The notes under the pieces are model-generated. The model saw only the letters and a program-made list of their open reading frames with translations. It ran no database searches and was not told the DNA's origin. This document shows, piece by piece, positions 29,870 to 38,992 of a stretch of 64,000 bases of DNA (positions are counted from its first letter, which is position 1; every line of letters starts with the position of its first letter). Origin of the DNA: Burkholderia sp. D-99 (lineage in GTDB: Bacteria; Pseudomonadota; Gammaproteobacteria; Burkholderiales; Burkholderiaceae). Both the position numbers and the translations under genes were made by a program. Location: positions 124,001 through 188,000 of the forward strand of contig NZ_JAAOXM010000006.1 in NCBI RefSeq assembly GCF_011605345.1, given 5' to 3'.

Positions 29870-30334
29870 TCAGACTGGCCGCACCATGTGGCGAATCGAG
29901 CCAAGTTGCGCGAGCCGCGACCCGGCAACCTGATAACCCATGCGCAAATAGAGACGCGCGGCAGGATTGTCGACGAACACGCGCAGTTGCAGTTCGTGCA
30001 GCCCGCGCGCACGCGCCCAGCGGTGCGACATGTCGAGCATGTAGGTGCCGGCGCCCTGCCCGCGATGACCGGCCGCGATCTGTACGTCGCGGATGTGCAG
30101 CGAGTCGCCCTCCTCGGTCACGCGCAGCACGCCGATGCGCTCGCCGTCGGCCTCGAGGATGAAGTTCTCGGATTCGCGCCAGCTCGCGTAGAACAGGTCG
30201 CTGCGCCACACAAGCCCATGGCGCTTGTAGTAGCCGCCCATGTTGCCGTGCGTCAGCGCTTCGGCAAACGGAAAATCGCCAGCCTCCGCGGGCCGGAGTT
30301 GATACAGGAGTCGCAGGTCGGTCGGATCGAGCAT
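29870..30334 (-). CDS. GNAT-family N-acetyltransferase
   Basis: A 154-residue GNAT acetyltransferase. The acetyl-CoA loop is VQIAAGHRGQGAGTYML (about 85-101), and the fold ends with VFVDNPAARLYLRMGYQVAG, a typical motif B. Substrate unknown. Start at ATG 30334 (MLDPTDLRLLY) fits the domain; an ATG 30 bases earlier is possible. It lies between the AraC gene and the tRNA operon, convergent with the AraC gene. Confidence 0.86.
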   Translation of the reverse strand: MLDPTDLRLLYQLRPAEAGDFPFAEALTHGNMGGYYKRHGLVWRSDLFYASWRESENFILEADGERIGVLRVTEEGDSLHIRDVQIAAGHRGQGAGTYMLDMSHRWARARGLHELQLRVFVDNPAARLYLRMGYQVAGSRLAQLGSIRHMVRPV

Positions 30335-30439
30335 CGCGCAGGGGTCAAGAACGCATCCCGCCACGATAGCGCAGTCGCGTGCGGATGCAATCGCGGATTT
30401 CTCGTAGCGGTTCGACGCCGGATGACCGGAGGTTACGTG

Positions 30440-30525
30440 CCGCCAGCGGGCACGACCGGGAACACAAATGAAAAAGCCCGCACCAGGCCGGCTTCTTCAT
30501 TTTCTGGTGGAGTGGACGGGACTCG
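30440..30525 (-). pseudogene. Decayed 3' fragment of a tRNA-Asp plus its terminator region
   Basis: These 86 bases repeat 30629-30714 at an offset of exactly 189, with about nine differences. The repeated block holds a CGCCAGCGGGC hairpin, the GCCCGC...GGC terminator-like stem, and the last 22 bases of a tRNA-Asp (CCA side, about 30504-30525) with two changes in the acceptor stem. After 30525 similarity to the tRNA stops abruptly. No functional tRNA can fold from it. It reads as the remnant of a third tandem copy or of an integration at the tRNA 3' end. 30526-30628 holds only a GC-rich repetitive stretch. Confidence 0.75.
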
Positions 30526-30660
30526 CCTACATCCTGCAGGGCGCGGATGCGCGTGCACGCGCACGCGCATCCCTTCGAGTCCCGCCGGAAGCCGCGCAGG
30601 CGGCTTCCTCCGATCCGCAGTCACGCGCCCGCCAGCGGGCGCAACCGGAAATGCAAATGA

Positions 30661-30682
30661 AAAAGCCCGCACTAGGCGGGCT
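30661..30682 (-). terminator. Terminator after the last tRNA-Asp
   Basis: On the minus strand a 7-bp stem (AGCCCGC / GCGGGCT) with a five-base loop runs into TTTT, 11 bases past the tRNA 3' end. Confidence 0.72.
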
Positions 30683-30693
30683 TCTTCATTTTC

Positions 30694-30770
30694 TGGCGGA
30701 GCGGACGGGACTCGAACCCGCGACCCCCGGCGTGACAGGCCGGTATTCTAACCAACTGAACTACCGCTCC
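30694..30770 (-). tRNA. tRNA-Asp (GTC), distal copy
   Basis: A 77-nt cloverleaf beginning GGAGCGGTAGTTCAG with anticodon GTC in the CCTGTCACG loop, T loop GGTTCGAGTCC and encoded CCA. It differs from the copy at 30988-31064 by one base in the D loop. Last gene of the five-tRNA operon. Confidence 0.97.
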
Positions 30771-30848
30771 AGCTTTCTTTACCTCGCCTGCAGGACCTTG
30801 TCACGCTCCTGCATGCGTTGCGGCACTTCCATGAAACGCCGCTGAATC

Positions 30849-30924
30849 TGGCGTCCCCTAGGGGATTCGAACCCCTGTACTCACCGTGAAAGGGTGATGT
30901 CCTAGGCCTCTAGACGAAGGGGAC
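30849..30924 (-). tRNA. tRNA-Glu (TTC), distal copy
   Basis: A 76-nt cloverleaf starting GTCCCCTTCGTCTAGAGG, anticodon TTC in CCTTTCACG, T loop GGTTCGAATCC, encoded CCA. Identical over its length to the copy at 31145-31220. Confidence 0.97.
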
Positions 30925-30949
30925 AACGTACTGCTTACATCTTTAATAC

Positions 30950-30982
30950 AAAAGCCCGCTCAAAAACGTCTTGAACGGGCTT
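30950..30982 (-). terminator. Terminator-like hairpin between the two Glu-Asp units
   Basis: On the minus strand AAGCCCGTTCAA pairs with TTGAGCGGGCTTTT (one G-T pair) behind the upstream tRNA-Asp. It may attenuate or simply be a processing hairpin, since two more tRNAs follow. Confidence 0.5.
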
Positions 30983-30987
30983 CGTTC

Positions 30988-31064
30988 TGGCGGAGCGGAC
31001 GGGACTCGAACCCGCGACCCCCGGCGTGACAGGCCGGTATTCTAACCGACTGAACTACCGCTCC
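30988..31064 (-). tRNA. tRNA-Asp (GTC), proximal copy
   Basis: 77-nt cloverleaf, anticodon GTC, encoded CCA; D loop carries TCGG where the other copy has TTGG. Confidence 0.97.
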
Positions 31065-31144
31065 AGCTTTCTTTACCCTCACCTGCAGGACGTCGGTTAC
31101 GTTCCTGCAAGCGTTGCGACATTTCTACGAAACGCCGCTGAATC

Positions 31145-31220
31145 TGGCGTCCCCTAGGGGATTCGAACCCCTGTACTCACCGTGAAAGGGTGATGTCCTA
31201 GGCCTCTAGACGAAGGGGAC
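31145..31220 (-). tRNA. tRNA-Glu (TTC), proximal copy
   Basis: 76-nt cloverleaf, anticodon TTC, encoded CCA. The spacer to the following tRNA-Asp is clearly homologous to the spacer in the distal unit, showing a roughly 295-bp tandem duplication of Glu plus Asp. Confidence 0.97.
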
Positions 31221-31361
31221 AAAATCTTTTCAGATCTGTCTGACTTTCGCTATTCACTTTTCAATCAACAGCGAAGGCCGGAATTCTAACTGCTTTGAAT
31301 CATTTTGTGAAGCATTTATTACTACCACTGCTGCTTCGCAAATCAATCCAGTTTGTTCTGA

Positions 31362-31437
<76 letters not shown>

Positions 31438-31455
31438 TTGCAGAACAGAAATGAG

Positions 31456-31484
31456 ATTATATGGACCTACTTTGATCTTGTAAA
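31456..31484 (-). promoter_or_regulatory. Promoter of the tRNA Ala-Glu-Asp-Glu-Asp operon
   Basis: On the minus strand TTTACA (31484-31479) and TATAAT (31461-31456) are separated by exactly 17 bases, 18 bases before the tRNA-Ala 5' end. A near-consensus sigma-70 promoter, as expected for stable RNA. Confidence 0.85.
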
Positions 31485-31565
31485 TACCCTTTTTGCGATT
31501 CGCGCGAAATATTTTGCGAAGCTGCCGCGCACTCACGCGCAGACAGCTTCAGCGACGCACGAACC

Positions 31566-32975
31566 TCAGGCGAGCGCGCCCTCGATGCGCGACACCACGA
31601 CGTCACGACCGAACAGCACGAGCACCGCGTCGATCGACGGCGTATGCGTGGTGCCCGCCACCAGCAGGCGCACCGGCATCGCGAGCTGCGGCATCTTCAG
31701 CTTGTGCGTGGCGAGCGTCGCCTTCAGCGCAGCGGACACCGCTTCCTTCGTCCAGTCGGCCGCCTTCAGCGCGGCGGCGAGATCGGCCAGCGCCGGCCGC
31801 ACCGCATCGGTCACGTGCTGCGCGATCGCATCGGCTTCCGGTGCCGGCACACGGTAGAACATCGTCGCGCCTTCCGCGATCTCCTTCACCGTCGTCGCGC
31901 GATCCTTCATCAAGCCGACCACCGCATCGAGCGCCGGGCCCGTCGCGAGCGCCGCGTCGTCGATGCCGAGCGCGTCGAGGAACGGCTTCGCGAGTTCGGC
32001 GAGGCGCGCGTTGTCCGCTTCCTTGATGTAATGCGCGTTCAGCCAGCTCAGCTTGCTGTGGTCGTACTGCGCGGGCGACTTGCCGAGATGCTCGAGATCG
32101 AACCATTCGACGAACTGCTCGCGCGAGAAGATCTCGGCGTCGCCGTGCGACCAGCCGAGGCGCGCGAGATAGTTGACGACGGCCTCAGGCAGGAAGCCCG
32201 CGTCGCGATACGCCATCACGCTCATCGCGCCATGCCGCTTGCTCATCTTCTCGCCCTGCTCGTTCAGCACGGTCGGCAGGTGTGCGTAGACGGGCGCTTC
32301 GCCGCCGAGCGCATTCAGGATGTTGATCTGGCGCGGCGTGTTGTTCACGTGGTCGTCGCCACGGATCACGTGCGTGATGCCCATGTCCATGTCGTCCACC
32401 ACCACGCAGAAGTTGTAGATCGGCGTGCCGTCCGGGCGCGCGATCACGAGGTCGTCGAGCTCCTCGTTCGAAATCTCGACACGCCCCTTCACGGCGTCCT
32501 CCCACACGACCGTACCCGTCAGCGGATTGCGGAAGCGCAGCACCGGCTTCACGCCAGCCGGCGGCTCCGGCAGCACCTTGCCGGGCTCCGGACGCCACGT
32601 ACCGTCGTAGCGCGGCTTCAGGCCGGCCTCGCGCTGGCGTTCGCGCAGCGCGTCGAGCTCCTCGGCCGACATGTAGCACGGGTACGCGAGGCCCTTCTCG
32701 AGCATCTGCGCGAGCACCTCGCGATAGCGGTCCATCCGCTGCATCTGGTAGATCGGGCCTTCGTCGAAATCCAGGCCGAGCCATTGCATCCCTTCGAGGA
32801 TCGCGTCGACCGCTTCCTGCGACGAGCGCTCGACGTCGGTATCCTCGATGCGCAGCACGAACGTGCCTTCCATCTTTCGGGCGAACGCCCACGGATAGAG
32901 CGCGGAGCGGATGTTGCCGAGGTGAATGAAGCCGGTGGGACTCGGCGCGAAGCGGGTACGGACAGGACGGGTCAT
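31566..32975 (-). CDS. gltX: Glutamyl-tRNA synthetase
   Basis: A 469-residue class I aminoacyl-tRNA synthetase charging tRNA-Glu. The HIGH-equivalent sits in [16 protein letters not shown] (residues 9-24) and [10 protein letters not shown] carries the KMSKS loop. The Rossmann fold is followed by the helical anticodon-binding domain. ATG 32975 ([15 protein letters not shown]) matches the family; the long open frame upstream is not coding. It lies directly upstream of the operon holding two tRNA-Glu genes, in the same direction, but a separate promoter sits between them. Confidence 0.97.
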   Translation of the reverse strand: MTRPVRTRFAPSPTGFIHLGNIRSALYPWAFARKMEGTFVLRIEDTDVERSSQEAVDAILEGMQWLGLDFDEGPIYQMQRMDRYREVLAQMLEKGLAYPCYMSAEELDALRERQREAGLKPRYDGTWRPEPGKVLPEPPAGVKPVLRFRNPLTGTVVWEDAVKGRVEISNEELDDLVIARPDGTPIYNFCVVVDDMDMGITHVIRGDDHVNNTPRQINILNALGGEAPVYAHLPTVLNEQGEKMSKRHGAMSVMAYRDAGFLPEAVVNYLARLGWSHGDAEIFSREQFVEWFDLEHLGKSPAQYDHSKLSWLNAHYIKEADNARLAELAKPFLDALGIDDAALATGPALDAVVGLMKDRATTVKEIAEGATMFYRVPAPEADAIAQHVTDAVRPALADLAAALKAADWTKEAVSAALKATLATHKLKMPQLAMPVRLLVAGTTHTPSIDAVLVLFGRDVVVSRIEGALA

Positions 32976-33255
32976 AAACGGTAACTCGAACGCCTGGGGC
33001 GCATGAATGATTCGACGCGGGATCGACGGCGGCAGCCCGGACAGCAACGGGGCCGGCCGCGCCCGGAACGGGAAAGAAGCCGGAATTATACTCGCGCCGC
33101 ACATCGCGCCAAGGGCGCCGCTTGCTTTATGATGTGCGCGCCGCGGCCGCCAGCCGGCGCGGCACCGGCCGCACGGAACCCGCCGCGCGGCCGCTCGGAA
33201 CCTATCGCCGCCGCGGGCCGTGTAACCCGCCGCCAAGCCGCCGGAGAACCATTCG

Positions 33256-34182
33256 ATGTCGTCCTCTCGCCTGTCGCGCCGCCACTTCACGATCGCCGCC
33301 GCGTCCGCCAGCCTCGCTGCCTGCACGTCGTTCGGCGACAAATCCCGCCCGGACAATGCGTCCGGCTCCACACAGTCGCACGAGAAGCCCGTGAAGATCG
33401 GCATCGCGCTCGGCGGCGGCGCCGCGCGCGGCTTCTCGCACATCGGCGTGCTGAAGGCGCTCGAGGCGCGCGGCATCCCGGTCGAAATCGTCGCGGGCAC
33501 GAGCGCGGGCTCGGTGGTCGGCGCACTCTATGCATCGGGCATGAGCGCACTGCAGATCAACAAGATCGCACTCGACATGGACCAGGCGGCGATCAGCGAC
33601 TGGGCGCTGCCATTCCGCTCGCGCGGGCTGCTGCAAGGCGTGGCGCTGCAGAATTTCCTGAACAAGACGCTCAACAACCGGCCGATCGAGAAGATGGCGA
33701 AGCCGCTCGGCATCGTCGCGACCGATCTGCAGAGCGGTCAGCCGATCCTGTTCCAGCAGGGCAACACGGGGCTCGCGGTGCGTGCGTCGTGCAGCGTGCC
33801 GTCGGTGTTCGAACCGGTGAAGATCGGCAGCCGCGAATATGTCGACGGCGGCCTCGTGAGCCCCGTGCCCGCATCGTACGCACGCAAGATGGGCGCGAGC
33901 TTCGTGATCGCGGTCGACATCTCGGCCCGGCCGGACGGCGCGGCAACCAACAACCCGATCGAGATGCTGCTGCAGACCTTCACGATCATGGGCCAGACGA
34001 TCAAGACCTACGAGCTCGACAAGTACGCGGACGTCGTGATCCGCCCGAACCTCGCGGCCATGGGCGGCAGCGACTTCAACCAGCGCAACGCGGCCATCCT
34101 TGCGGGCGAAGAAGCCGTCGCGCGCATCATGCCGGAACTGCAGCGCAAGCTCGCGGCAGCGCGCGGCGTGGCTGCCGCGTAA
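33256..34182 (+). CDS. Patatin-like phospholipase, predicted lipoprotein
   Basis: A 308-residue patatin-domain protein. The N-terminus has a twin-Arg-like SRRHF, a hydrophobic stretch and a lipobox SLAAC (Cys23), predicting a lipoprotein. The catalytic dyad motifs are present: oxyanion loop GGGAARG (about 53-59), nucleophile Ser83 in GTSAG, and Asp in VDGGLVSP. It resembles RssA/YlbK/NTE-type esterases. Substrate unknown; envelope phospholipids are plausible. It starts 280 bases from divergent gltX and converges with the peptidase gene at a shared terminator. Confidence 0.9.
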   Translation: MSSSRLSRRHFTIAAASASLAACTSFGDKSRPDNASGSTQSHEKPVKIGIALGGGAARGFSHIGVLKALEARGIPVEIVAGTSAGSVVGALYASGMSALQINKIALDMDQAAISDWALPFRSRGLLQGVALQNFLNKTLNNRPIEKMAKPLGIVATDLQSGQPILFQQGNTGLAVRASCSVPSVFEPVKIGSREYVDGGLVSPVPASYARKMGASFVIAVDISARPDGAATNNPIEMLLQTFTIMGQTIKTYELDKYADVVIRPNLAAMGGSDFNQRNAAILAGEEAVARIMPELQRKLAAARGVAAA

Positions 34183-34266
34183 GCACGCGATGCGCTTGCG
34201 GGCCCACGCCGCCGGCCCGCAAGCGACGGGGCGCCTGCCGGCTCACCGTTTGCGCCGCCCCAAAAC

Positions 34267-34303
34267 AAAAAACCCTGCCGCCTTTCGGTGACAGGGTTTT
34301 TTT
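34267..34303. terminator. Bidirectional terminator between patatin and NlpC/P60 genes
   Basis: AAAAAACCCTG and CAGGGTTTTTT form an 11-bp stem with A and T tracts on both sides, so it can stop transcription of both convergent genes. Confidence 0.85.
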
Positions 34304-34330
34304 CGATCCGGCCGGACTGGCCGCCGAACG

Positions 34331-35005
34331 TCAGTTGTTGCCGTTCGCCGAATCGTCGCCAATCGTTGCGCGCACGCGCTGGCGCAGATCTTCCGGCTTC
34401 ATCGGGAACTCCGATTCAAGCCGGCGCGCGCCGGTGAAACGCTTTTCCCAGTAGCCGCTATCGAGATCGTCGACGCGGATGGTGCTGCCCGTCGACGGCG
34501 AGTGCACGAACTTGTTGTCGCCGATATAGATGCCGACGTGCGAGAACGTGCGGCGCATCGTGTTGAAGAACACGAGATCGCCCGGCTTGAGGTTGCTCAT
34601 GCTCACCTTCTCGCCGACGCGGCTCATCTCTTCCGCACGGCGCGGCAGCGACATACCGAGGGTGTCCTGGAACACGTAGCGGACGAAACCGCTGCAGTCG
34701 AGGCCCGAATCCGGCGAGTTGCCGCCCCAGCGATAGCGCACGCCGATCATGTTCAGCGCGCCGACGACCACGTCGCCCGCCTTGCCGGCCATGCCGGCGA
34801 GGAACGACTTCGCGCCGCCGCTCGACGGCTGCGCGCTGGTCTGCTGGAGGGAGGAATTCGACGCGTTCTGCGTCGAATTCGTGACATTCTGGTTAAAACT
34901 GCTGACTTCGTCGGCGAACGCGCCGGGAGCTGCTGCAAACAGGGCGCCGATGAACAGCCCGGCGATGGTGCGCGCGCATGCCTGGGTCAGGGATCGATGC
35001 TGCAT
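34331..35005 (-). CDS. NlpC/P60 cell-wall peptidase, exported
   Basis: A 224-residue secreted C40 peptidase. A Sec signal peptide spans about residues 1-31 (cleavage near GAFA-DE). A Ser/Asn/Gln-rich linker follows, then the NlpC/P60 domain with catalytic Cys104 in LDCSGF, His156 in FSHVGIY and His168 in FVHSP. Such enzymes cut stem-peptide bonds in peptidoglycan. An AT-rich gap of about 130 bases separates it from the ABC transporter genes on the same strand. Confidence 0.93.
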   Translation of the reverse strand: MQHRSLTQACARTIAGLFIGALFAAAPGAFADEVSSFNQNVTNSTQNASNSSLQQTSAQPSSGGAKSFLAGMAGKAGDVVVGALNMIGVRYRWGGNSPDSGLDCSGFVRYVFQDTLGMSLPRRAEEMSRVGEKVSMSNLKPGDLVFFNTMRRTFSHVGIYIGDNKFVHSPSTGSTIRVDDLDSGYWEKRFTGARRLESEFPMKPEDLRQRVRATIGDDSANGNN

Positions 35006-35133
35006 TGGTCGATGGAATTTGCTTAAAAATCAGCTGATTGGCGGAAAATTTCGGTCGATACTAGCCAGCGCGTAATCGTTTGTCAAAACAAATTAATAAA
35101 TACAATCGAGATGGTCAGACCATTGGCGGCCTA

Positions 35134-36756
35134 TCACGCTTTCCAGACCGCTTTCAACAGCTTTTGTGTGTAAGGATGTGACGGTTTGGTGAAGATGTCG
35201 GCCACCTCTCCCGACTCGACGACGGCCCCGTCCTGCATCACCGCGACGCGGTGCGCCATCGCCCCGATCACCTCCAGGTCATGGCTGATGAATACATAGC
35301 CGAGGTTGTATTTCTGTTGCAAATTCGCGAGCAGCTTCAGCACCTGCTGCTGGATCGACACGTCGAGCGCGGACGTCGGCTCGTCGAGGATCAGGATGCG
35401 CGGCTCCAGCACCAGCGCGCGCGCGATCGCGATCCGCTGGCGCTGCCCGCCCGAGAATTCGTGCGGATAACGGTGCAACACCGTGCGGTCGAGGCCGACT
35501 TCGCGCAGCACCGAGAGCGACTTCGCGCGACGCGCATCGGGCGACATGTCCGGGCGGTGCAGTTCGAGCCCCTCGCCGACGATCCGCTCGATCGTGTGAC
35601 GCGGTGAAAGCGAACTGAACGGATCCTGAAAGACCACTTGCATGTTCGAGCGCAGCGCGGTCTGTTCGCGGCCGCGATAGGTCGACAGCGCGCGCCCCTG
35701 GAATTCGATCGTGCCGCCGACCGTCTTTTGCAGGCCGAGCAGCGCCATCGCGAGCGTCGACTTCCCGGATCCCGATTCACCGACGATGCCGAGCGTCTCG
35801 CCCTGCCGCACCGACACCGACACGTCCGCGACGGCCGTCACGGGCACCGAGCCGAACCAGCCCGCGATACCCGGCCGCTTGCGGGCGAACTGCACGCTCA
35901 CGTGGCGTGCATCGAGCACGACGGGCGCGATCGGCATCACCGGCTCGACCGCGCGCTGCGGCCGGCTGTTCAGCAGCCGCTGCGTATACGGGTGCTCGGG
36001 TTCCGCGAAGATCCGCTCGACGGGCCCGCTCTCGACGAGCCGGCCGTGCTCCATCACCGCGACGCGATCCGCAAAGTGCCGCACGAGATTCAGGTCGTGC
36101 GTGATCAGCAGGATCGCCATCCCGCGCTTTTCCGCTTCCTCGCGCTGCAGTTCCAGCAGCAGATCGACGATCTGCGCGCGGATCGTCACGTCGAGCGCGG
36201 TGGTCGGCTCGTCGGCCAGCAGCAGCCGCGGCCGGCACGCCAGCGCCATCGCGATCATCGCGCGCTGCCGCTGGCCGCCCGACAACTGGTGCGGATAGCT
36301 GTCGACACGCCTCTCCGGCTCCGCGATGCCCGTGCGCGCAAGCAGAGCGATCGCGCGCTTGCGCGCCTCGACCGCCGATACACCGTCGTGCAGCACGATC
36401 GTCTCGCCGATCTGCACGCCGATCGTATACAGCGGGTTGAGCGCCGTCATCGGCTCCTGGAAGATCATCGCGATGTCCGAGCCGCGCAGCCCGCGCATCT
36501 CGCGCTCGCTCTTGCCAGCCAGGTCCTGCCCCGCGAGGCGGATCGCGCCGCTCACGTCGGCGTCGCGCAGCAGCCGCAGGATCGACAACGCGGTCACGCT
36601 CTTGCCGGAACCCGACTCGCCGACCAGCGCGACGCGCTCGCCGCGGCCGATCTCGAGCGTCACGTCGTCCACCGCAACCGTGTCGCCGAAGCGCACGTGC
36701 AGATGCTCGAGCGCCAGCAGCGGCTCATGCTGCGTCGATACGACCGGCTCGCTCAT
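35134..36756 (-). CDS. yejF: Oligopeptide-type ABC importer, duplicated ATPase (YejF-like)
   Basis: A 540-residue protein with two fused ATP-binding cassettes. Each has Walker A GESGSGKS, the signature LSGGQRQR or FSGGQRQR, and [10 protein letters not shown] or [10 protein letters not shown]; each also has the oligopeptide-ATPase C-terminal HPYTQ...L motif. The tandem-cassette design matches YejF of the YejABEF microcin C/peptide importer. ATG 36756 overlaps the preceding permease stop (ATGA) and has GGAGG upstream, so translation is coupled. It energises uptake across the inner membrane. Confidence 0.92.
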   Translation of the reverse strand: MSEPVVSTQHEPLLALEHLHVRFGDTVAVDDVTLEIGRGERVALVGESGSGKSVTALSILRLLRDADVSGAIRLAGQDLAGKSEREMRGLRGSDIAMIFQEPMTALNPLYTIGVQIGETIVLHDGVSAVEARKRAIALLARTGIAEPERRVDSYPHQLSGGQRQRAMIAMALACRPRLLLADEPTTALDVTIRAQIVDLLLELQREEAEKRGMAILLITHDLNLVRHFADRVAVMEHGRLVESGPVERIFAEPEHPYTQRLLNSRPQRAVEPVMPIAPVVLDARHVSVQFARKRPGIAGWFGSVPVTAVADVSVSVRQGETLGIVGESGSGKSTLAMALLGLQKTVGGTIEFQGRALSTYRGREQTALRSNMQVVFQDPFSSLSPRHTIERIVGEGLELHRPDMSPDARRAKSLSVLREVGLDRTVLHRYPHEFSGGQRQRIAIARALVLEPRILILDEPTSALDVSIQQQVLKLLANLQQKYNLGYVFISHDLEVIGAMAHRVAVMQDGAVVESGEVADIFTKPSHPYTQKLLKAVWKA

Positions 36757-37850
36757 CGCTGGCCTCCCGCCGCGCGCACCGAATCGGCGATCCGCGTATC
36801 GAGCGCGTTGCGCAGCGCGTCGCCCATGAAGGTCAGCAGCAGCAGCGTCGCGACCAGCACGCCGAAGGTCGACAACGAGATCCACCATGCGTCGAGATTG
36901 CCCTTGCCCTGTGCGAGCAGCTCACCGAGGCTCGGGGTCGGCGGCGGCACGCCGAGCCCGAGGAAATCGAGGCTCGTGAGCGCGAGGATCGAGCCGCTCA
37001 TCCGGAACGGCAGGAACGTGATCACCGGCGTGAGACTGTTCGGCAGCACATGGCGCCAGATGATCTGCCCGTTCGTGAGCCCCATCGCGCGCGCCGCGCG
37101 CACGTAGTCCTGCGTGCGGTTGCGCAGGAATTCCGCGCGGACGTAGTCGGCGAGCCCGATCCAGCCGAACAGCGACAGCAGCACGATCAGCAGCAGGAAA
37201 CTCGGCTCGAAGATCGACGCGAAGATGATCAGCAGGTACAGCTCGGGCAGCGAACTCCAGATCTCGATCAGACGCTGCCCGATGATGTCGATGCGCCCGC
37301 CGAAGAAGCCCTGCACGGCGCCTGCGGCGATCCCGAGCAGCGTGCCGATCACGGTCAGGATCAGCCCGAACTCGACCGATACGCGGAACCCGTACACGAG
37401 CCGCGCGAGCAGGTCGCGCCCCTGCGCGTCGGTGCCGAGCCAGTTCGCGCGCGACGGCGGCGCGGGGTTCGGCACGTTCGAGAAGTAGTTCAGCGTGTCG
37501 TAGTAGTAACGGTTCGGCGGGTAGACGACGAAGTTGCCGGGCGCCTCGAGCCGCTTGCGCACGTACGGATCGAGATAGTCGGCCGGCGTCGGGAAATCGC
37601 CGCCGAAGGTCGTCTCCGGATACGCATGGAACAGCGGGAAATAGTACTGGCCGTCGTAACGCACGACGAGCGGCTTGTCGTTCGACCACAGCGGCGCCGC
37701 AACGCTCGCGGCGAACGCGACGACGAAGATCACGAAGCTCCAGTAGCCGAGGCGCTGCTGCCTGAAGCGCTGCCATACGCGGCGCGCGGGCGACGGCGAC
37801 ACGCGGGCGCGCGCCGCGTCGATGCGGGACGACACGACGGCCCGGTTCAT
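36753..37850 (-). CDS. yejE: ABC importer permease (YejE-like)
   Basis: A 365-residue inner-membrane permease. One N-terminal helix (about 37-55), a roughly 95-residue periplasmic insert containing GGDFPTPADYLDPYV (about 84-98), then five helices with the binding-protein-dependent transport motif ARAMGLTNGQIIWRHVLPNS. The large insert after helix one is characteristic of YejE. It overlaps the ATPase gene by four bases and follows the YejB-like gene after about 48 bases. Confidence 0.93.
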   Translation of the reverse strand: MNRAVVSSRIDAARARVSPSPARRVWQRFRQQRLGYWSFVIFVVAFAASVAAPLWSNDKPLVVRYDGQYYFPLFHAYPETTFGGDFPTPADYLDPYVRKRLEAPGNFVVYPPNRYYYDTLNYFSNVPNPAPPSRANWLGTDAQGRDLLARLVYGFRVSVEFGLILTVIGTLLGIAAGAVQGFFGGRIDIIGQRLIEIWSSLPELYLLIIFASIFEPSFLLLIVLLSLFGWIGLADYVRAEFLRNRTQDYVRAARAMGLTNGQIIWRHVLPNSLTPVITFLPFRMSGSILALTSLDFLGLGVPPPTPSLGELLAQGKGNLDAWWISLSTFGVLVATLLLLTFMGDALRNALDTRIADSVRAAGGQR

Positions 37851-37898
37851 CGCGCACCTCGCCCGGTGACGCCGGGCATGCAGACGGACGGTTTCATG

Positions 37899-38942
37899 TC
37901 AGCGCTCCAGGGTGTCGAATTGAATGCGCGGATCGACCCACACATAGCAGAGATCGGAGATCAGCTTGGTCGCGAGCCCGATCAGCGTGAACAGGTACAG
38001 CGTGCCGAGCACGACCGGATAGTCGCGCCGCACGACCGATTCGTACGACAGCAGCCCGAGGCCGTCGAGCGAGAACAGCGTCTCGATCAGCAGGCTGCCC
38101 GTGAAGAACGCGCCGATGAATGCGGCCGGGAAGCCGACGATCAACGGCAGCATCGCGTTGCGGAACACGTGCTTCCACAGCACGCTGCGCTCGGACAGCC
38201 CCTTCGCGCGCGCGGTCAGCACGTATTGCCGGCGGATCTGGTCGAGGAACGCATTCTTCGTGAGCATCGTGACGACCGCGAAGCTGCCGACGACCGAGGC
38301 CGTGATCGGCAGCGCGATATGCCACAGGTAATCGAGCACCTTGCCGACGAGCGACAGCTGGGCGAAGTTGTCCGACGTGAGCCCGCGCAGCGGGAAAAGC
38401 TGCCAGAACGAGCCGCCGCCGAACAGCACGAGCAGCAGCACGCCGAGCACGAAGCCCGGAATCGCATAGCCGACCAGCACGACGAGACTCGTCGCAACGT
38501 CGAACGGCGAGCCGTTGCGCACCGCCTTCGCGATGCCGAGCGGCACCGATATCAGGTACGTGAGGAAGAACGTCCACAGCCCGATGCTGATCGACACGGG
38601 CAGCTTCTGCACGACCAGCGACCACACGCTCTGGTGGCGGAAGTAGCTGTCGCCGAGATCGAAGCGCGCGAAGCGCTTCAGCATCAGCCAGTAGCGTTCG
38701 AGCGGCGGTTTGTCGAAACCGTACAGCGCCTTCAGTTGCGCGAGCTGCTGCGCGTCGACGCCGGTGTGCGCGCGCATCCCGAACGGCACCGCGCCCTGCT
38801 CAGTCGCGCCCTTGCGCAATTCCTGCACGGCCTGTTCGACGGGGCCGCCCGGCACGAACTGGATCACCGCGAACGTGAGGGTCAGCACGCCGATGAGCGT
38901 CGGGATCATCAGCAGCAGGCGTTTGAGGATGTAGCTCCACAT
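37899..38942 (-). CDS. yejB: ABC importer permease (YejB-like)
   Basis: A 347-residue permease of the DppB/OppB class. It starts MWSYILKRLLLMIPTLIGVL, has a long periplasmic loop after helix one, then about five helices with ARAKGLSERSVLWKHVFRNA as the ATPase-coupling loop. Start ATG 38942 is set by the family N-terminus; upstream in-frame sequence has no family resemblance. Second gene of the yejABEF-type operon. Confidence 0.93.
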   Translation of the reverse strand: MWSYILKRLLLMIPTLIGVLTLTFAVIQFVPGGPVEQAVQELRKGATEQGAVPFGMRAHTGVDAQQLAQLKALYGFDKPPLERYWLMLKRFARFDLGDSYFRHQSVWSLVVQKLPVSISIGLWTFFLTYLISVPLGIAKAVRNGSPFDVATSLVVLVGYAIPGFVLGVLLLVLFGGGSFWQLFPLRGLTSDNFAQLSLVGKVLDYLWHIALPITASVVGSFAVVTMLTKNAFLDQIRRQYVLTARAKGLSERSVLWKHVFRNAMLPLIVGFPAAFIGAFFTGSLLIETLFSLDGLGLLSYESVVRRDYPVVLGTLYLFTLIGLATKLISDLCYVWVDPRIQFDTLER

Positions 38943-38992
38943 GGGCGTCGACTCGCGATCGGTAGGCGGGGTTGGACGTAGAGGCGGCGGGC

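Noticed and set aside
37050-38981. Plus-strand open frame opposite the YejE/YejB-like permeases
   Set aside because: Antisense shadow of two hydrophobic permease genes with good motifs.
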